Shown here: positions 43,377 through 52,058 of the stretch, piece by piece
How the letters are laid out: each line of letters starts with the position of its first letter
Position numbering within the stretch: the first letter of the stretch is position 1
Source: Neisseriaceae bacterium
GTDB lineage: Bacteria > Pseudomonadota > Gammaproteobacteria > Burkholderiales > Chromobacteriaceae
NCBI GenBank assembly: GCA_027489245.1
Contig: JAIYAC010000002.1
Coordinates: forward strand, 124,001 to 188,000
DNA: 64,000 nt
Reading direction: 5' to 3'
Made by a program: the position numbers and the translations under genes
Notes under the pieces: model-generated
The model's database searches: none
What the model was told of the DNA's origin: nothing
The model's input: the letters and a program-made list of their open reading frames with translations, nothing else

Positions 43377-43475
43377 ACGGAATCCGGGGGCTATGGCAAA
43401 ATGGCAGTCTATCAGGCCGTTGCCGCACTGCCCATGCAGTGCCGCGTGCGGCCAACCTTGAGACAGGATGACACC

Positions 43476-43796
43476 ATGACCGAAAGTGATTTTCTGGGCC
43501 TGACCGATGGCCTGTTCCGCCGCATTGAAGACGCGCTGGAAGACGCCGGGCTGGATACCGACTGCCTGATCAACGGCAATGTAATGGAAATCGAGTTTGA
43601 GGACGGCACCAAGATCGTGGTGAACCGCCATGTGCCGAACCGTGAAATGTGGATTGCCGCCAAAAGTGGCGGTTTCCACTTTGCCCTGCGCGAAGACGGC
43701 CAGTGGCTGGCCGCGCGCGACGGTGCCGAGTTTGGCGCCACGCTGTCGCAGGTCGTGAGCGCGGCCAGCGGCGAAGCGTTTCACTTTGTCGTATAA
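43476..43796 (+). CDS. cyaY: Frataxin-like iron-sulfur assembly protein
   Basis: The 106-residue CyaY has the acidic helix LTDGLFRRIEDALEDAGLDTDC and the strands VMEIEFEDGTKIVVNRHVPNREMWIAAKSGGFHF. It regulates Fe-S cluster synthesis on IscS/IscU. Start 43476 (MTESDF) is chosen because an upstream in-frame start gives a non-family extension. The next gene begins immediately after its stop. Confidence 0.95.
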   Translation: MTESDFLGLTDGLFRRIEDALEDAGLDTDCLINGNVMEIEFEDGTKIVVNRHVPNREMWIAAKSGGFHFALREDGQWLAARDGAEFGATLSQVVSAASGEAFHFVV

Positions 43797-44204
43797 ATGA
43801 CAGAGCTGGCACTGCTGGCAGGCTTGGCGGCGTCGGCTTTTTTGTCGGCGACGGTACTGCCGGGCAATTCCGAGCTGGCGCTGTCTGCCCTGCTCTATCA
43901 GCAGCCATCCTTACTGTGGCCTGCCGTGCTGGTGGCGAGCATCGCCAATACGGCGGGCAGTGCCACCAGCTTGTGGCTGGGGCGCCGCGCCCCGGCCAAG
44001 GCGCTGCCGGCGCACACGGCGGGCTGGTTTGCCCGCTTTGGCCCGGCGGCTTTGTTATTAAGCTGGGTACCGCTGCTGGGCGATGCCTTGCCGCTGGCTG
44101 CCGGCTGGCTGCGGCTCCCGTGGTGGCCCTGCCTGCTATGGTTGGCCGCAGGCAAGACGCTGCGTTATCTGCTGCTGGCCTGGGGCCTGCAGCACTGGCT
44201 GTAA
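43797..44204 (+). CDS. YqaA-family (VTT/DedA-like) membrane protein
   Basis: The 135-residue membrane protein has about four hydrophobic helices and the YqaA signatures ATVLPGNSELALSALL, NTAGSATSLWLGR, LLLSWVPLLGDALPLAAGWLRL and GKTLRYLLLAWGL. The VTT family is linked to lipid scrambling and undecaprenyl-phosphate flipping; a specific role here is not known. The ATG directly follows the cyaY stop. Confidence 0.9.
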   Translation: MTELALLAGLAASAFLSATVLPGNSELALSALLYQQPSLLWPAVLVASIANTAGSATSLWLGRRAPAKALPAHTAGWFARFGPAALLLSWVPLLGDALPLAAGWLRLPWWPCLLWLAAGKTLRYLLLAWGLQHWL

Positions 44205-44417
44205 GCGGCGGTAGACGGCAGGGCGTACGCCACCCGCTACTGTGTACGGAAATCCGGACGCACGGCCCGGCGGCGACACCGATACAATAGCGTTTTGCTG
44301 GCCTGCCCGGCCGCGCCGGATCGCTGGCCGGTAACGTGCGGGGCAACACCGATTTTGCAAGCTGCCACACCCTGGCCGGTGCGGGCGGCTTTCGTTTTTT
44401 GAAGAACTGAGCGTGCC

Positions 44418-45197
44418 ATGAGCAAACATATTCCGCGCAAGCGTTTCGGGCAGAACTTTCTGCAGGACCAGCGCGTCATCGAAGACATCGTCAATGCCGT
44501 TGGCGCCCAGCGCAGTGATGTAGTGGTGGAAATCGGGCCGGGTCTGGGGGCGCTGACACGCCCGCTGCTGCAGCGCCTAGACCACCTGCATGTGGTGGAA
44601 ATCGACCGCGACATCATCAGCCGCCTGCGTGGCGAGATCTCGCCCAAGCGCCTGACCATTCACGAAGGCGACGCGCTGGCGTTTGATTTTGGCAGCGTGT
44701 GCGAGGGCCAGTTCAAGCTGGTCGGCAACCTGCCGTACAACATTTCCACCCCGCTGTTGTTCCATCTGGCTTGCTATGGCAACCGCGTGATCGACATGCA
44801 CTTCATGCTGCAAAAAGAGGTGATCGACCGCATGGTGGCCGAGCCTTCCACGCCGGATTACGGCCGTTTGACAGTCATGTTGCAATATCGCTTCGATATG
44901 GAACAGATCTTGCTGGTACCACCGGGTGCGTTCTACCCGCCGCCAAAAGTCGACTCGGCGGTAGTGCGTATGATTCCGGATGCGGGCCGTTGCGGCATAG
45001 CCGACAACGAAACCCTGCTGGAAGAGCTGGTGGCCCAGGCGTTTGCCCAGCGTCGCAAGACCCTGCGCAATAACCTCAAAGGCCTGGTCAGCGACGAAGA
45101 GCTGGTATCGGTAGGGATCGATGCAGGCTGGCGTGCCGAAAATGTCAGCGTGGCGCAGTACGTTGCGCTGGCCAACCTGGTAGCCCGTCGCAGCTGA
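44418..45197 (+). CDS. rsmA: 16S rRNA dimethyladenosine transferase
   Basis: KsgA/RsmA dimethylates A1518 and A1519 in helix 45 of 16S rRNA. The 259-residue protein has [10 protein letters not shown], the SAM loop [14 protein letters not shown] and the catalytic NLPYNIS motif, plus the [12 protein letters not shown] segment. A 213-bp gap separates it from the YqaA gene; it holds only a likely promoter. Confidence 0.97.
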   Translation: MSKHIPRKRFGQNFLQDQRVIEDIVNAVGAQRSDVVVEIGPGLGALTRPLLQRLDHLHVVEIDRDIISRLRGEISPKRLTIHEGDALAFDFGSVCEGQFKLVGNLPYNISTPLLFHLACYGNRVIDMHFMLQKEVIDRMVAEPSTPDYGRLTVMLQYRFDMEQILLVPPGAFYPPPKVDSAVVRMIPDAGRCGIADNETLLEELVAQAFAQRRKTLRNNLKGLVSDEELVSVGIDAGWRAENVSVAQYVALANLVARRS

Positions 45198-45322
45198 GCC
45201 GTGTTGCAGTGCGCCTTGTGCGCGCTGCCCGGCATGGACACAATCCGGAACATACCGGCCTGGCACAAGACTGCGCTACGCAGCGGCCGGGCCAACGCCA
45301 ACAGGTGGAAGAGAGAGAAACC

Positions 45323-46057
45323 ATGATTCGTTTCAATAATGTACACAAGTGGTTCAAAGACCTGCACGTGCTGAACGGCATTAATCTGCAAGTGCAGCAG
45401 GGGGAAGTGGTGGTCGTGTGCGGGCCGTCCGGCTCGGGCAAGTCCACGCTGATCCGCACCGTGAACCAGCTGGAAAGCATCAACGAAGGGGAAATCTGGG
45501 TAGATGGCAAAAACGTGGCCGACCCCAAGACCAACCTGAATGCCCTGCGTGCCGAAGTCGGCTTTGTGTTTCAGCATTTCAACCTCTACCCCCACCTGTC
45601 GGTACTGGACAACATCACCCTGTCGCCTATGAAGGTAAAGGGCATGGATCGCGCTGCCGCCGACAAGCTGGCCGTCACGCTGCTGGAGCGCGTCGGCCTG
45701 GCGCACAAGAAAGACGCTTTCCCTGCCATGCTGTCCGGCGGGCAGCAGCAGCGCGTGGCGATTGCCCGTGGCCTGGCCATGGAACCTCGCGTGATGCTGT
45801 TTGACGAACCTACCTCGGCGCTGGACCCGGAAATGATCGGCGAAGTACTGAAGGTAATGAAGGATTTGGCCGAGTCCGGCATGACCATGATGGTAGTCAC
45901 CCACGAAATGGGCTTTGCCCGTGAAGTGGCCGACCGCGTGGTGTTTGTCGACCATGGCCAGATAATCGAAGAAGCGCACCCTGAGCACTTCTTCACCAAC
46001 CCTCAGCACGATCGCGCCAAGCAGTTCCTGCGCCAGCTGCTGACACCGATGAACTGA
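45323..46057 (+). CDS. Polar amino-acid ABC transporter ATPase, first copy
   Basis: The 244-residue ATPase of the GlnQ/GltL class has Walker [10 protein letters not shown], signature LSGGQQQR and Walker [15 protein letters not shown]. It lies upstream of gltI, and a second ATPase gene closes the operon at 48552, so the same transporter may use either. GAGAGAGAAA precedes the ATG. Confidence 0.95.
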   Translation: MIRFNNVHKWFKDLHVLNGINLQVQQGEVVVVCGPSGSGKSTLIRTVNQLESINEGEIWVDGKNVADPKTNLNALRAEVGFVFQHFNLYPHLSVLDNITLSPMKVKGMDRAAADKLAVTLLERVGLAHKKDAFPAMLSGGQQQRVAIARGLAMEPRVMLFDEPTSALDPEMIGEVLKVMKDLAESGMTMMVVTHEMGFAREVADRVVFVDHGQIIEEAHPEHFFTNPQHDRAKQFLRQLLTPMN

Positions 46058-46129
46058 ATCGCAGTAAGCCGCACCGGTGCCGGCGCGGCCTGAATAAAAG
46101 CAACATCACTTGAGAAACTGGAGAAACTT

Positions 46130-47026
46130 ATGCGTTTTACTACCCGTCTGCTGACCACTGCTGTCATCGCTTCCGCCTTTGCCGCCCCGGCCATGGCTGA
46201 AGGCACCCTGGACAAGATCAAGGAATCCGGCGTGATCGTGCTGGGCCACCGCGATGCTTCCATCCCGTTCAGCTACCTGGCTGACGGCCCGAACCCTATC
46301 GGCTACTCGCACGACCTGCAGCTGAAAGTGGTAGATGCTGTGAAAAAACAGCTGAAAATGCCGAACCTGCAAGTGAAGTACAACCTGGTAACTTCCCAGA
46401 CCCGTATCCCGCTGGTACAAAACGGTACCGTGGATCTGGAATGTGGTTCCACCACCAACAACCTGGAGCGTCAGAAACAGGTTGCTTTCTCGGTAGGTAT
46501 CTTTGAAATCGGTACTCGCCTGATGACCGCCAAGACCTCCGGCGTCAAAGACTTCCCGGATCTGAAAGGCAAGAACGTGGTGACCACTGCCGGTACCACT
46601 TCCGAGCGCCTGCTCAAAGCCATGAATGCCGAGAAGCAGATGGGCATGAACATCATCTCCGCCAAAGACCACGGCGAATCGTTCCTGATGCTGGAATCCG
46701 GCCGCGCCATCGCCTTCATGATGGACGACGCCCTGCTGTACGGCGAAATGGCCAAAGCCAAGAACCCGGCCAACTGGGTGGTAACCGGCAAGCCGCAGTC
46801 GTTCGAAATCTACGGCTGCATGCTGCGTAAAGACGACCCGGCCTTCAAGAAAGTGGTAGACGACGCCATCAAGGCGACCTTCAAGTCTGGCGAAGTGAAC
46901 AAGATTTACAGCAAGTGGTTCATGAGCCCGGTTCCGCCAAAAGGCCTGAACCTGAACTTCCCGATGTCCGACGAATTCAAGGAACTGGTTGCCAAGCCGA
47001 CCGACAAGTCCGCCGAGCAAATGTAA
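46130..47026 (+). CDS. gltI: Glutamate/aspartate-binding periplasmic protein
   Basis: The 298-residue family 3 solute-binding protein has a cleavable signal peptide (ending AAPAMAEG). Ligand-fold motifs include IKESGVIVLGHRDASIPFSYL, VQNGTVDLECGSTTNN and TAGTTSERLLKAM, typical of GltI. It delivers Glu/Asp to the membrane complex encoded next. Two hairpins follow it before gltJ. Confidence 0.95.
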   Translation: MRFTTRLLTTAVIASAFAAPAMAEGTLDKIKESGVIVLGHRDASIPFSYLADGPNPIGYSHDLQLKVVDAVKKQLKMPNLQVKYNLVTSQTRIPLVQNGTVDLECGSTTNNLERQKQVAFSVGIFEIGTRLMTAKTSGVKDFPDLKGKNVVTTAGTTSERLLKAMNAEKQMGMNIISAKDHGESFLMLESGRAIAFMMDDALLYGEMAKAKNPANWVVTGKPQSFEIYGCMLRKDDPAFKKVVDDAIKATFKSGEVNKIYSKWFMSPVPPKGLNLNFPMSDEFKELVAKPTDKSAEQM

Positions 47027-47109
47027 TACCTGCATGAACGCCCAAGCGGGTTTGTTCAGGTTGCGGCCAACGTAACCGGGCCGGGGGCTTGCCCCCACCC
47101 GCTTGCGAA

Positions 47110-47133
47110 GGGGCGCGGCTTGCGCCCCTTTTT
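47110..47133 (+). terminator. Intercistronic attenuator between gltI and gltJ
   Basis: GGGGCGC/GCGCCCC is a perfect 7-bp stem followed by five T. A further G-rich hairpin lies just before it. Such attenuators keep the binding protein in excess over the permease. Confidence 0.8.
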
Positions 47134-47147
47134 CTTTGGAGAAGTGT

Positions 47148-47891
47148 ATGAATTACAACTGGGACTGGAACGTCTTTTTCAAGTCCACCGGTATCGGCAG
47201 CGAAATCTATCTGGACTGGTTCGTCTCCGGCCTGGGCTGGACCATTGCCGTGGCCCTGGTGGCGTGGATTGTGGCGCTGATCATCGGCAGCGTGCTGGGC
47301 GTGATGCGCACCCTGCCCAACAAGCTGTTGTCCGGTATTGCCACGGCCTACGTGGAGCTGTTCCGTAACGTACCGCTGTTGGTACAGCTGTTCATCTGGT
47401 ACTTCATGGTGCCCGACTACCTGCCCGAGTCGGCGCAGGTGTGGTTCAAGCAGGAGCTGAACCCGGCGACCTCCGCCTATATCTCGGTGGTGGTGTGCCT
47501 GGCGCTGTTTACTGCTGCCCGTGTCTGCGAGCAGGTACGCACCGGTATCCAGGCTTTGCCTAAAGGCCAGAGCGCTGCGGCGCTGGCGGTAGGTTTTACC
47601 CTGCCGCAAATGTACCGCCATGTATTGCTGCCACAGGCCTTCCGCATCATCATCCCGCCGCTTACCAGCGAATTTTTGAACATCTTCAAAAACTCGTCCG
47701 TGGCCTCGCTGATCGGCCTGATGGAGCTGCTGGCGCAAACCAAGCAAACTGCCGAATTTACCGCCAATATGTTTGAGGCCTTTACCCTGGCCACGCTGAT
47801 CTACTTTGTGCTGAACATGAGCCTGATGACGTTCATGAGCTGGGTAGAGAAGAAAGTGCGCATCCCGGGCATGATGGGAGGAGCGAAATAA
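47148..47891 (+). CDS. gltJ: Glutamate/aspartate ABC transporter permease GltJ
   Basis: The 247-residue permease has about five or six membrane helices and an EAA loop (GIQALPKGQSAAALAVGFTLPQMYRHVLLPQAFRIIIPPLTSEFLNIFKNSS). It begins MNYNWDWNVFFK, typical of GltJ. The ATG at 47148 follows TTTGGAGAAG. The stop overlaps the gltK start by one base. Confidence 0.95.
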   Translation: MNYNWDWNVFFKSTGIGSEIYLDWFVSGLGWTIAVALVAWIVALIIGSVLGVMRTLPNKLLSGIATAYVELFRNVPLLVQLFIWYFMVPDYLPESAQVWFKQELNPATSAYISVVVCLALFTAARVCEQVRTGIQALPKGQSAAALAVGFTLPQMYRHVLLPQAFRIIIPPLTSEFLNIFKNSSVASLIGLMELLAQTKQTAEFTANMFEAFTLATLIYFVLNMSLMTFMSWVEKKVRIPGMMGGAK

Positions 47892-48555
47892 TGGATTTCA
47901 GCCAGATTATTCCTTCAATGCCGGGCCTGATGGACGGCATGCTGATGACGCTGAAGCTGCTGGCCTTGTCGGTAGTGGGTGGCGTAGCACTGGGTACAGT
48001 ACTGGCGCTGCTGCGCCTGTCCAGCAACCCGCTGTTGTCCGGCTTTGCCAAGGCCTATGTGAACTACTTCCGCTCCATTCCGCTGCTGCTGGTAATCACC
48101 TGGTTCTACCTGGCGGTACCGATGCTGCTGAACTGGATCACCGGCACCTTTGTGTCGGTGGGGGCGTTCACTTCTTGCCTGGTAGCCTTCATGATGTTTG
48201 AAGCCGCCTACTACTGCGAGATCGTGCGTGCCGGTATCCAGTCCATCTCCAAAGGCCAGGAAAACGCCGCCTACGCGCTGGGCATGAACTACGGCCAGGC
48301 CATGCGCCTGATTATCCTGCCGCAGGCCTTCCGCAAGATGATGCCGCTGCTGCTGCAGCAGTCCATCATCCTGTTTCAGGATACCTCGCTGGTGTACGCC
48401 GTGGGCCTGATGGACTTCCTGAACGCTGCCCGCTCCAAGGGCGATATCGTTGGTTTGCCGCATGAGTTCCTGATTTTGCCGGTGCGGTGTACTTTGTGAT
48501 CAGTTTTGGCGCGTCCCTGTCGGTGAAGCGCCTGCAAAAGAGGTTTGCGGTATGA
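47891..48555 (+). CDS. gltK: Glutamate/aspartate permease GltK, frameshifted near the C-terminus
   Basis: The uninterrupted frame runs 47891-48499 (202 aa) and ends HEFLILPVRCTL, which is not a GltK end. Adding one T to the four-T run at 48474-48477 restores ...HEFLIFAGAVYFVISFGASLSVKRLQKRFAV, the normal C-terminal helix, and moves the stop to 48553-48555, overlapping the next ATG by 4 nt. The lesion is either a recent mutation or a homopolymer sequencing error. The rest of the protein is intact, with the EAA loop SISKGQENAAYALGMNYGQAMRLIILPQAFRKMMP. Confidence 0.9.
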
Positions 48556-49292
48556 GCATGATTTCCATCAAGAACGTCAGCAAATGGTACGGTGACTTCC
48601 AGGTGCTCACCGATTGCACCACCGACGTGAAAAAAGGCGAAGTGGTGGTGGTGTGCGGCCCGTCCGGCTCCGGCAAATCCACACTGATCAAAACCGTCAA
48701 CGCACTGGAGCCGTTCCAGAAGGGCGACATCATCGTGGACGGCACCTCGGTAGGCGATGCCAAGACCGACCTGCCCAAGCTGCGTAGCCGCGTGGGCATG
48801 GTGTTCCAGCATTTCGAGCTGTTCCCGCACCTGTCCATCACCGAAAACCTGACCATCGCTCAGGAGCGCGTGCTGGGCCGCAGCAAAGACGAAGCCATGC
48901 AAAAAGGCCTGCACTACCTGGACCGCGTGGGCCTGAAAGCGCATGCGCACAAGTTCCCCGGCCAGCTGTCCGGCGGCCAGCAGCAGCGTGTAGCCATTGC
49001 CCGTGCACTGGCGATGGACCCGATCGCCATGCTGTTCGATGAGCCGACCTCGGCGCTGGACCCGGAAATGGTGAACGAAGTGCTGGACGTGATGGTAGAG
49101 CTGGCGCAGGAAGGCATGACCATGATGTGCGTGACCCACGAAATGGGTTTTGCGCGCAAGGTAGCGCACCGCGTCATCTTCATGGACCGTGGCAGCATTG
49201 TGGAAGACTGCGCCAAGGAAGAGTTCTTCGGCAATATCGACGCCCGCTCCGAGCGCGCCCGCCAGTTCCTGTCCAAGATTTTGCAGCACTAA
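48552..49292 (+). CDS. gltL: Glutamate/aspartate ABC transporter ATPase GltL
   Basis: The 246-residue ATPase has Walker [10 protein letters not shown], signature LSGGQQQR and Walker [15 protein letters not shown]. The ATG overlaps the restored gltK stop by 4 nt. It is similar to the copy at 45323 but clearly diverged in the helical region. The operon ends at an intrinsic terminator 60 bp later. Confidence 0.96.
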   Translation: MSMISIKNVSKWYGDFQVLTDCTTDVKKGEVVVVCGPSGSGKSTLIKTVNALEPFQKGDIIVDGTSVGDAKTDLPKLRSRVGMVFQHFELFPHLSITENLTIAQERVLGRSKDEAMQKGLHYLDRVGLKAHAHKFPGQLSGGQQQRVAIARALAMDPIAMLFDEPTSALDPEMVNEVLDVMVELAQEGMTMMCVTHEMGFARKVAHRVIFMDRGSIVEDCAKEEFFGNIDARSERARQFLSKILQH

Positions 49293-49301
49293 GCGGTATA
49301 T

Positions 49302-49325
49302 GTTGGCCGCTGCCGTGCGGCCAAC
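49302..49325. repeat. Inverted pair of the GCGGCCAAC repeat after gltL
   Basis: GTTGGCCGC (49302-49310) and GCGGCCAAC (49317-49325) face each other over six bases, just after the gltL stop and directly next to a parS-like site. Confidence 0.85.
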
Positions 49326-49339
49326 GTTTCACATGAAAC
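49326..49339. promoter_or_regulatory. parS-like site, 13 of 14 core bases
   Basis: GTTTCACATGAAAC differs from the parS core at one central base. It is intergenic. Confidence 0.6.
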
Positions 49340-49350
49340 GTGGTACTGCC

Positions 49351-49379
49351 AAGCCCTTCGCATTGCGAGGGGCTTTTTT
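49351..49379 (+). terminator. Intrinsic terminator of the glt operon
   Basis: An 11-bp stem (49351-49361 with 49365-49375, one G-T pair), an ATT loop and a run of T. The rest of the gap to 49620 is AT-rich and holds no gene. Confidence 0.9.
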
Positions 49380-49620
49380 ATGGAATTTTGTAAGCAAAGC
49401 TGCGGCGCGCCACCGTGGCTTGTTCGCTATGAGCCAGCACTGGTGCGGTTTCTCCCACATGAGCAGGGTGACTTGCAGTGGGTAAATGAAGCTTTTTTTT
49501 ATTGAATTCAGCAAATGAAATAAAGCGGTAAAACGATATCGCCCGAAGCTGCGATAAATGTGCTGACAGGGAGTGTTGTTCGGTCTGGGCTTGGGCTACC
49601 ATCGACCCGTCAATACCCGA

Positions 49621-50841
49621 ATGTCTGTCATGTATTCCACGATCTACCTTGGCCGCCAACCCATTGTCGATGCCCAGCAAAAGCGTGTGGCCTACGAGCT
49701 GCTCTTTCGCTCTGGCCCGGAAAACCGCGCCCTGTTTCAGGACGATGTCAACGCCACCGCATCGGTGATTCGCCATGCTTTTATCGACCTGGGCTTGTCC
49801 AGGGTGCTGGAGGGCTGCCCGGGCTTTGTGAATGTCAGCGAAAAGCTGCTGTTCAGCCCGGTGCTGGACCTGCTGCCGCCCGATACCATCATTCTGGAAA
49901 TCCTGGAAAGCGTAGAGCTGAACCAGTCGGTATACGAGCGCTGTGTGCAGCTCAAGGCGCGTGGCTATCAGCTGGCGCTGGACGATGTGTGTGACATCAC
50001 CCCCGGCATGCTGCCGCTGCTGCCGCTGGTGGATTATCTGAAGTTCGACCTGCAGCAAGTATCGTTGTCTGCCTTGCCCGGGCTGCTGCAGCGGCTACAG
50101 GGCTTTCGCGGCCAACTGTTGGCTGAAAAAGTAGACACCTTCGAGCAGTACGAGGCGTGCAAGCAGCTGGGTATCGGGCTGTTTCAAGGCTACTTCTTTG
50201 CCCGGCCTACCGTGATGAGTCATAACCGCGCGCACCCGCACCGCGCCCTGCTGCTGCGCCTCCTGGGCCTGGTGATGAAAGACGCGGATGTAGCCGAGCT
50301 GGAAAGCGTGTTCAAGGCGGCGCCGGATATGGTGGTGGGTTTGCTCAAGCTGGTGAACGCCGCCGAATCGTACCGGCAGCCGGTGGGCTCGATACGTGAG
50401 GCCATCATCACGCTGGGGTCGTCCCGGCTCAAGCGCTGGGCGCTGATTATCCTGTTTGCTGCTGATTGCCGCCCGTCGCAAGGCCCCAGCCCGCTGCTGG
50501 AAATGGCCGTGGTGCGCGGGCGCATGATGGAGCTGTTGGCCGACGATGCCGGCATCGACCCTGACGAAGCCTTTATGACTGGCGTGCTGTCGCTGGCCGA
50601 TTCGCTGCTGGCCACACCGATGGCCGAGCTGGTCAGCGGCCTGGCCTTAAGCCCGGATGTGCTGCAGGCCTTGCTGGCGCGTAGCGGGCCGCTGGGCCAG
50701 CTGTTGGCATTGGTGGTGCTGGGCGAGTGCCAGGAACAAGGCTCGCCGCTGCCGGATATGGACGCCGAGCGTTTTAATGCCTTGCAGCTGTCCGCCCTGG
50801 CGTGGGTGCGCGAAACCTGGCGCGATGATTTCCTGGGCTAA
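49621..50841 (+). CDS. EAL-HDOD protein (YuxH family), probably inactive EAL
   Basis: An N-terminal EAL-like domain is followed by an HDOD domain. The EAL signature is replaced by ELL (context VAYELLFRSG), while LALDDVCD, LKFDLQQV and LLAEKVDTFEQYEACKQLGIGLFQGYFFARP survive, so c-di-GMP hydrolysis is doubtful but binding is possible. The HDOD part (LLKLVNAAESYRQPVGSIREAIITLGSSRLKRWALIILF) is a signalling scaffold. Proteins of this type affect motility. It is convergent with pilU. Start 49621 or 49630 is equally plausible. Confidence 0.9.
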   Translation: MSVMYSTIYLGRQPIVDAQQKRVAYELLFRSGPENRALFQDDVNATASVIRHAFIDLGLSRVLEGCPGFVNVSEKLLFSPVLDLLPPDTIILEILESVELNQSVYERCVQLKARGYQLALDDVCDITPGMLPLLPLVDYLKFDLQQVSLSALPGLLQRLQGFRGQLLAEKVDTFEQYEACKQLGIGLFQGYFFARPTVMSHNRAHPHRALLLRLLGLVMKDADVAELESVFKAAPDMVVGLLKLVNAAESYRQPVGSIREAIITLGSSRLKRWALIILFAADCRPSQGPSPLLEMAVVRGRMMELLADDAGIDPDEAFMTGVLSLADSLLATPMAELVSGLALSPDVLQALLARSGPLGQLLALVVLGECQEQGSPLPDMDAERFNALQLSALAWVRETWRDDFLG

Positions 50842-50868
50842 GGGTTGGCCGCAGGCAGTCGCACACAG

Positions 50869-50893
50869 AAAAGCCGGCATCTGCCGGCTTTTT
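50869..50893. terminator. Bidirectional terminator between the EAL-HDOD gene and pilU
   Basis: AAAAGCCGGCA/TGCCGGCTTTT is an 11-bp perfect stem with a two-base loop and flanking A and T runs. Confidence 0.9.
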
Positions 50894-50909
50894 GCATGTT
50901 GGCCAGGGC

Positions 50910-52046
50910 CTACACGATATCGAGGTGATCCAGGCCGTCCAGCGGGTTGTGTTGCTTGGCTTTTTCGCTGTAGAGCTTGATCTGCAGGCGCAGGTCGTTG
51001 ATGGAGTCGGCGTTGCGCAGCGCGTCTTCGTAGCTCACCAGGCCAGCCTCGAACAGCTGGAACAGCGCCTGGTCGAAGGTCTGCATACCGGACTCTTTCG
51101 AGCGGCCCATTACCTCCTTGATGCCGGAAATCTCGCCTTTGAAGATCATGTCCGAGATCAGCGGGCTGTTCAGCAGGATTTCTACCGCGGCGGTGCGGCC
51201 TTTGCTGCCTTTTAGCGGCACCAGGCGCTGCGAAATAATGGCACGCATATTCAGCGACAAGTCCATCAGCACCTGCTGGTGGCGCTCTTCGGGGAAGAAG
51301 TTCAGGATGCGGTCCAGCGCCTGGTTGGCGTTGTTGGCGTGCAGCGTGGCCAGGCACAGGTGGCCGGTTTCGGCAAACTGCAGGCCGTACATCATGGACT
51401 CGCGGTCGCGGATCTCGCCCATCAGGATCACGTCTGGCGCCTGGCGCAGCGTGTTTTTCAGCGCCACCTCCCAGCTTTCGGTATCCACACCGATTTCACG
51501 CTGCGTGATGATGCTCTTTTTGTGGTTGTGCACGTACTCAATGGGGTCTTCGATGGTGATGATGTGGTCGGCCGTGGTGCTGTTGCGCCAGTCCACCAGC
51601 GCCGCCAGCGAGGTGGATTTGCCCGAGCCGGTGCCGCCGACAAAAATCACCAGGCCACGTTTGATCAGCGCAATGTCCTTGATCACATCCGGCAAACCCA
51701 GGCCGTCCAGCGTGGGGATTTCGGTATTGATCTTGCGCAGCACCATGCCGGCGCTGCCCTGCTGTACGTAAGCGCTGACGCGAAAGCGGCCGATGCCCGG
51801 CGGGCTGATGGCAAAGTTGGCCTCGCGGGTGGATTCGAACTCTTCGGTCTGGCGGTCGTTCATCACCGAGCGCACCAGCTCTTTGGTGTGCTGGGCGGTC
51901 AGCGGCTGCGGCGCTACCGGGGTGATCTTGCCGTCTATCTTCATGGCCGGCGGGAAGTCGGCGCTGATGAAGATGTCGGAAGCGTTCTTGCTGATGGCGT
52001 GCTTCAGCAGATCGTGTATGAATTTTGATGCCTGGTCTTTTTCCAT
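50910..52046 (-). CDS. pilU: Type IV pilus retraction ATPase PilU
   Basis: The 378-residue PilT-class AAA ATPase has Walker A GGTGSGKST, Asp box IITIEDPIEYVH, Walker B ILMGEIRD and His box TGHLCLATLHANN. PilU is an accessory retraction motor that works with PilT. It lies 12 bp downstream of pilT in an operon, the standard order. Confidence 0.96.
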   Translation of the reverse strand: MEKDQASKFIHDLLKHAISKNASDIFISADFPPAMKIDGKITPVAPQPLTAQHTKELVRSVMNDRQTEEFESTREANFAISPPGIGRFRVSAYVQQGSAGMVLRKINTEIPTLDGLGLPDVIKDIALIKRGLVIFVGGTGSGKSTSLAALVDWRNSTTADHIITIEDPIEYVHNHKKSIITQREIGVDTESWEVALKNTLRQAPDVILMGEIRDRESMMYGLQFAETGHLCLATLHANNANQALDRILNFFPEERHQQVLMDLSLNMRAIISQRLVPLKGSKGRTAAVEILLNSPLISDMIFKGEISGIKEVMGRSKESGMQTFDQALFQLFEAGLVSYEDALRNADSINDLRLQIKLYSEKAKQHNPLDGLDHLDIV

Positions 52047-52058
52047 GGCCTACCCCGC

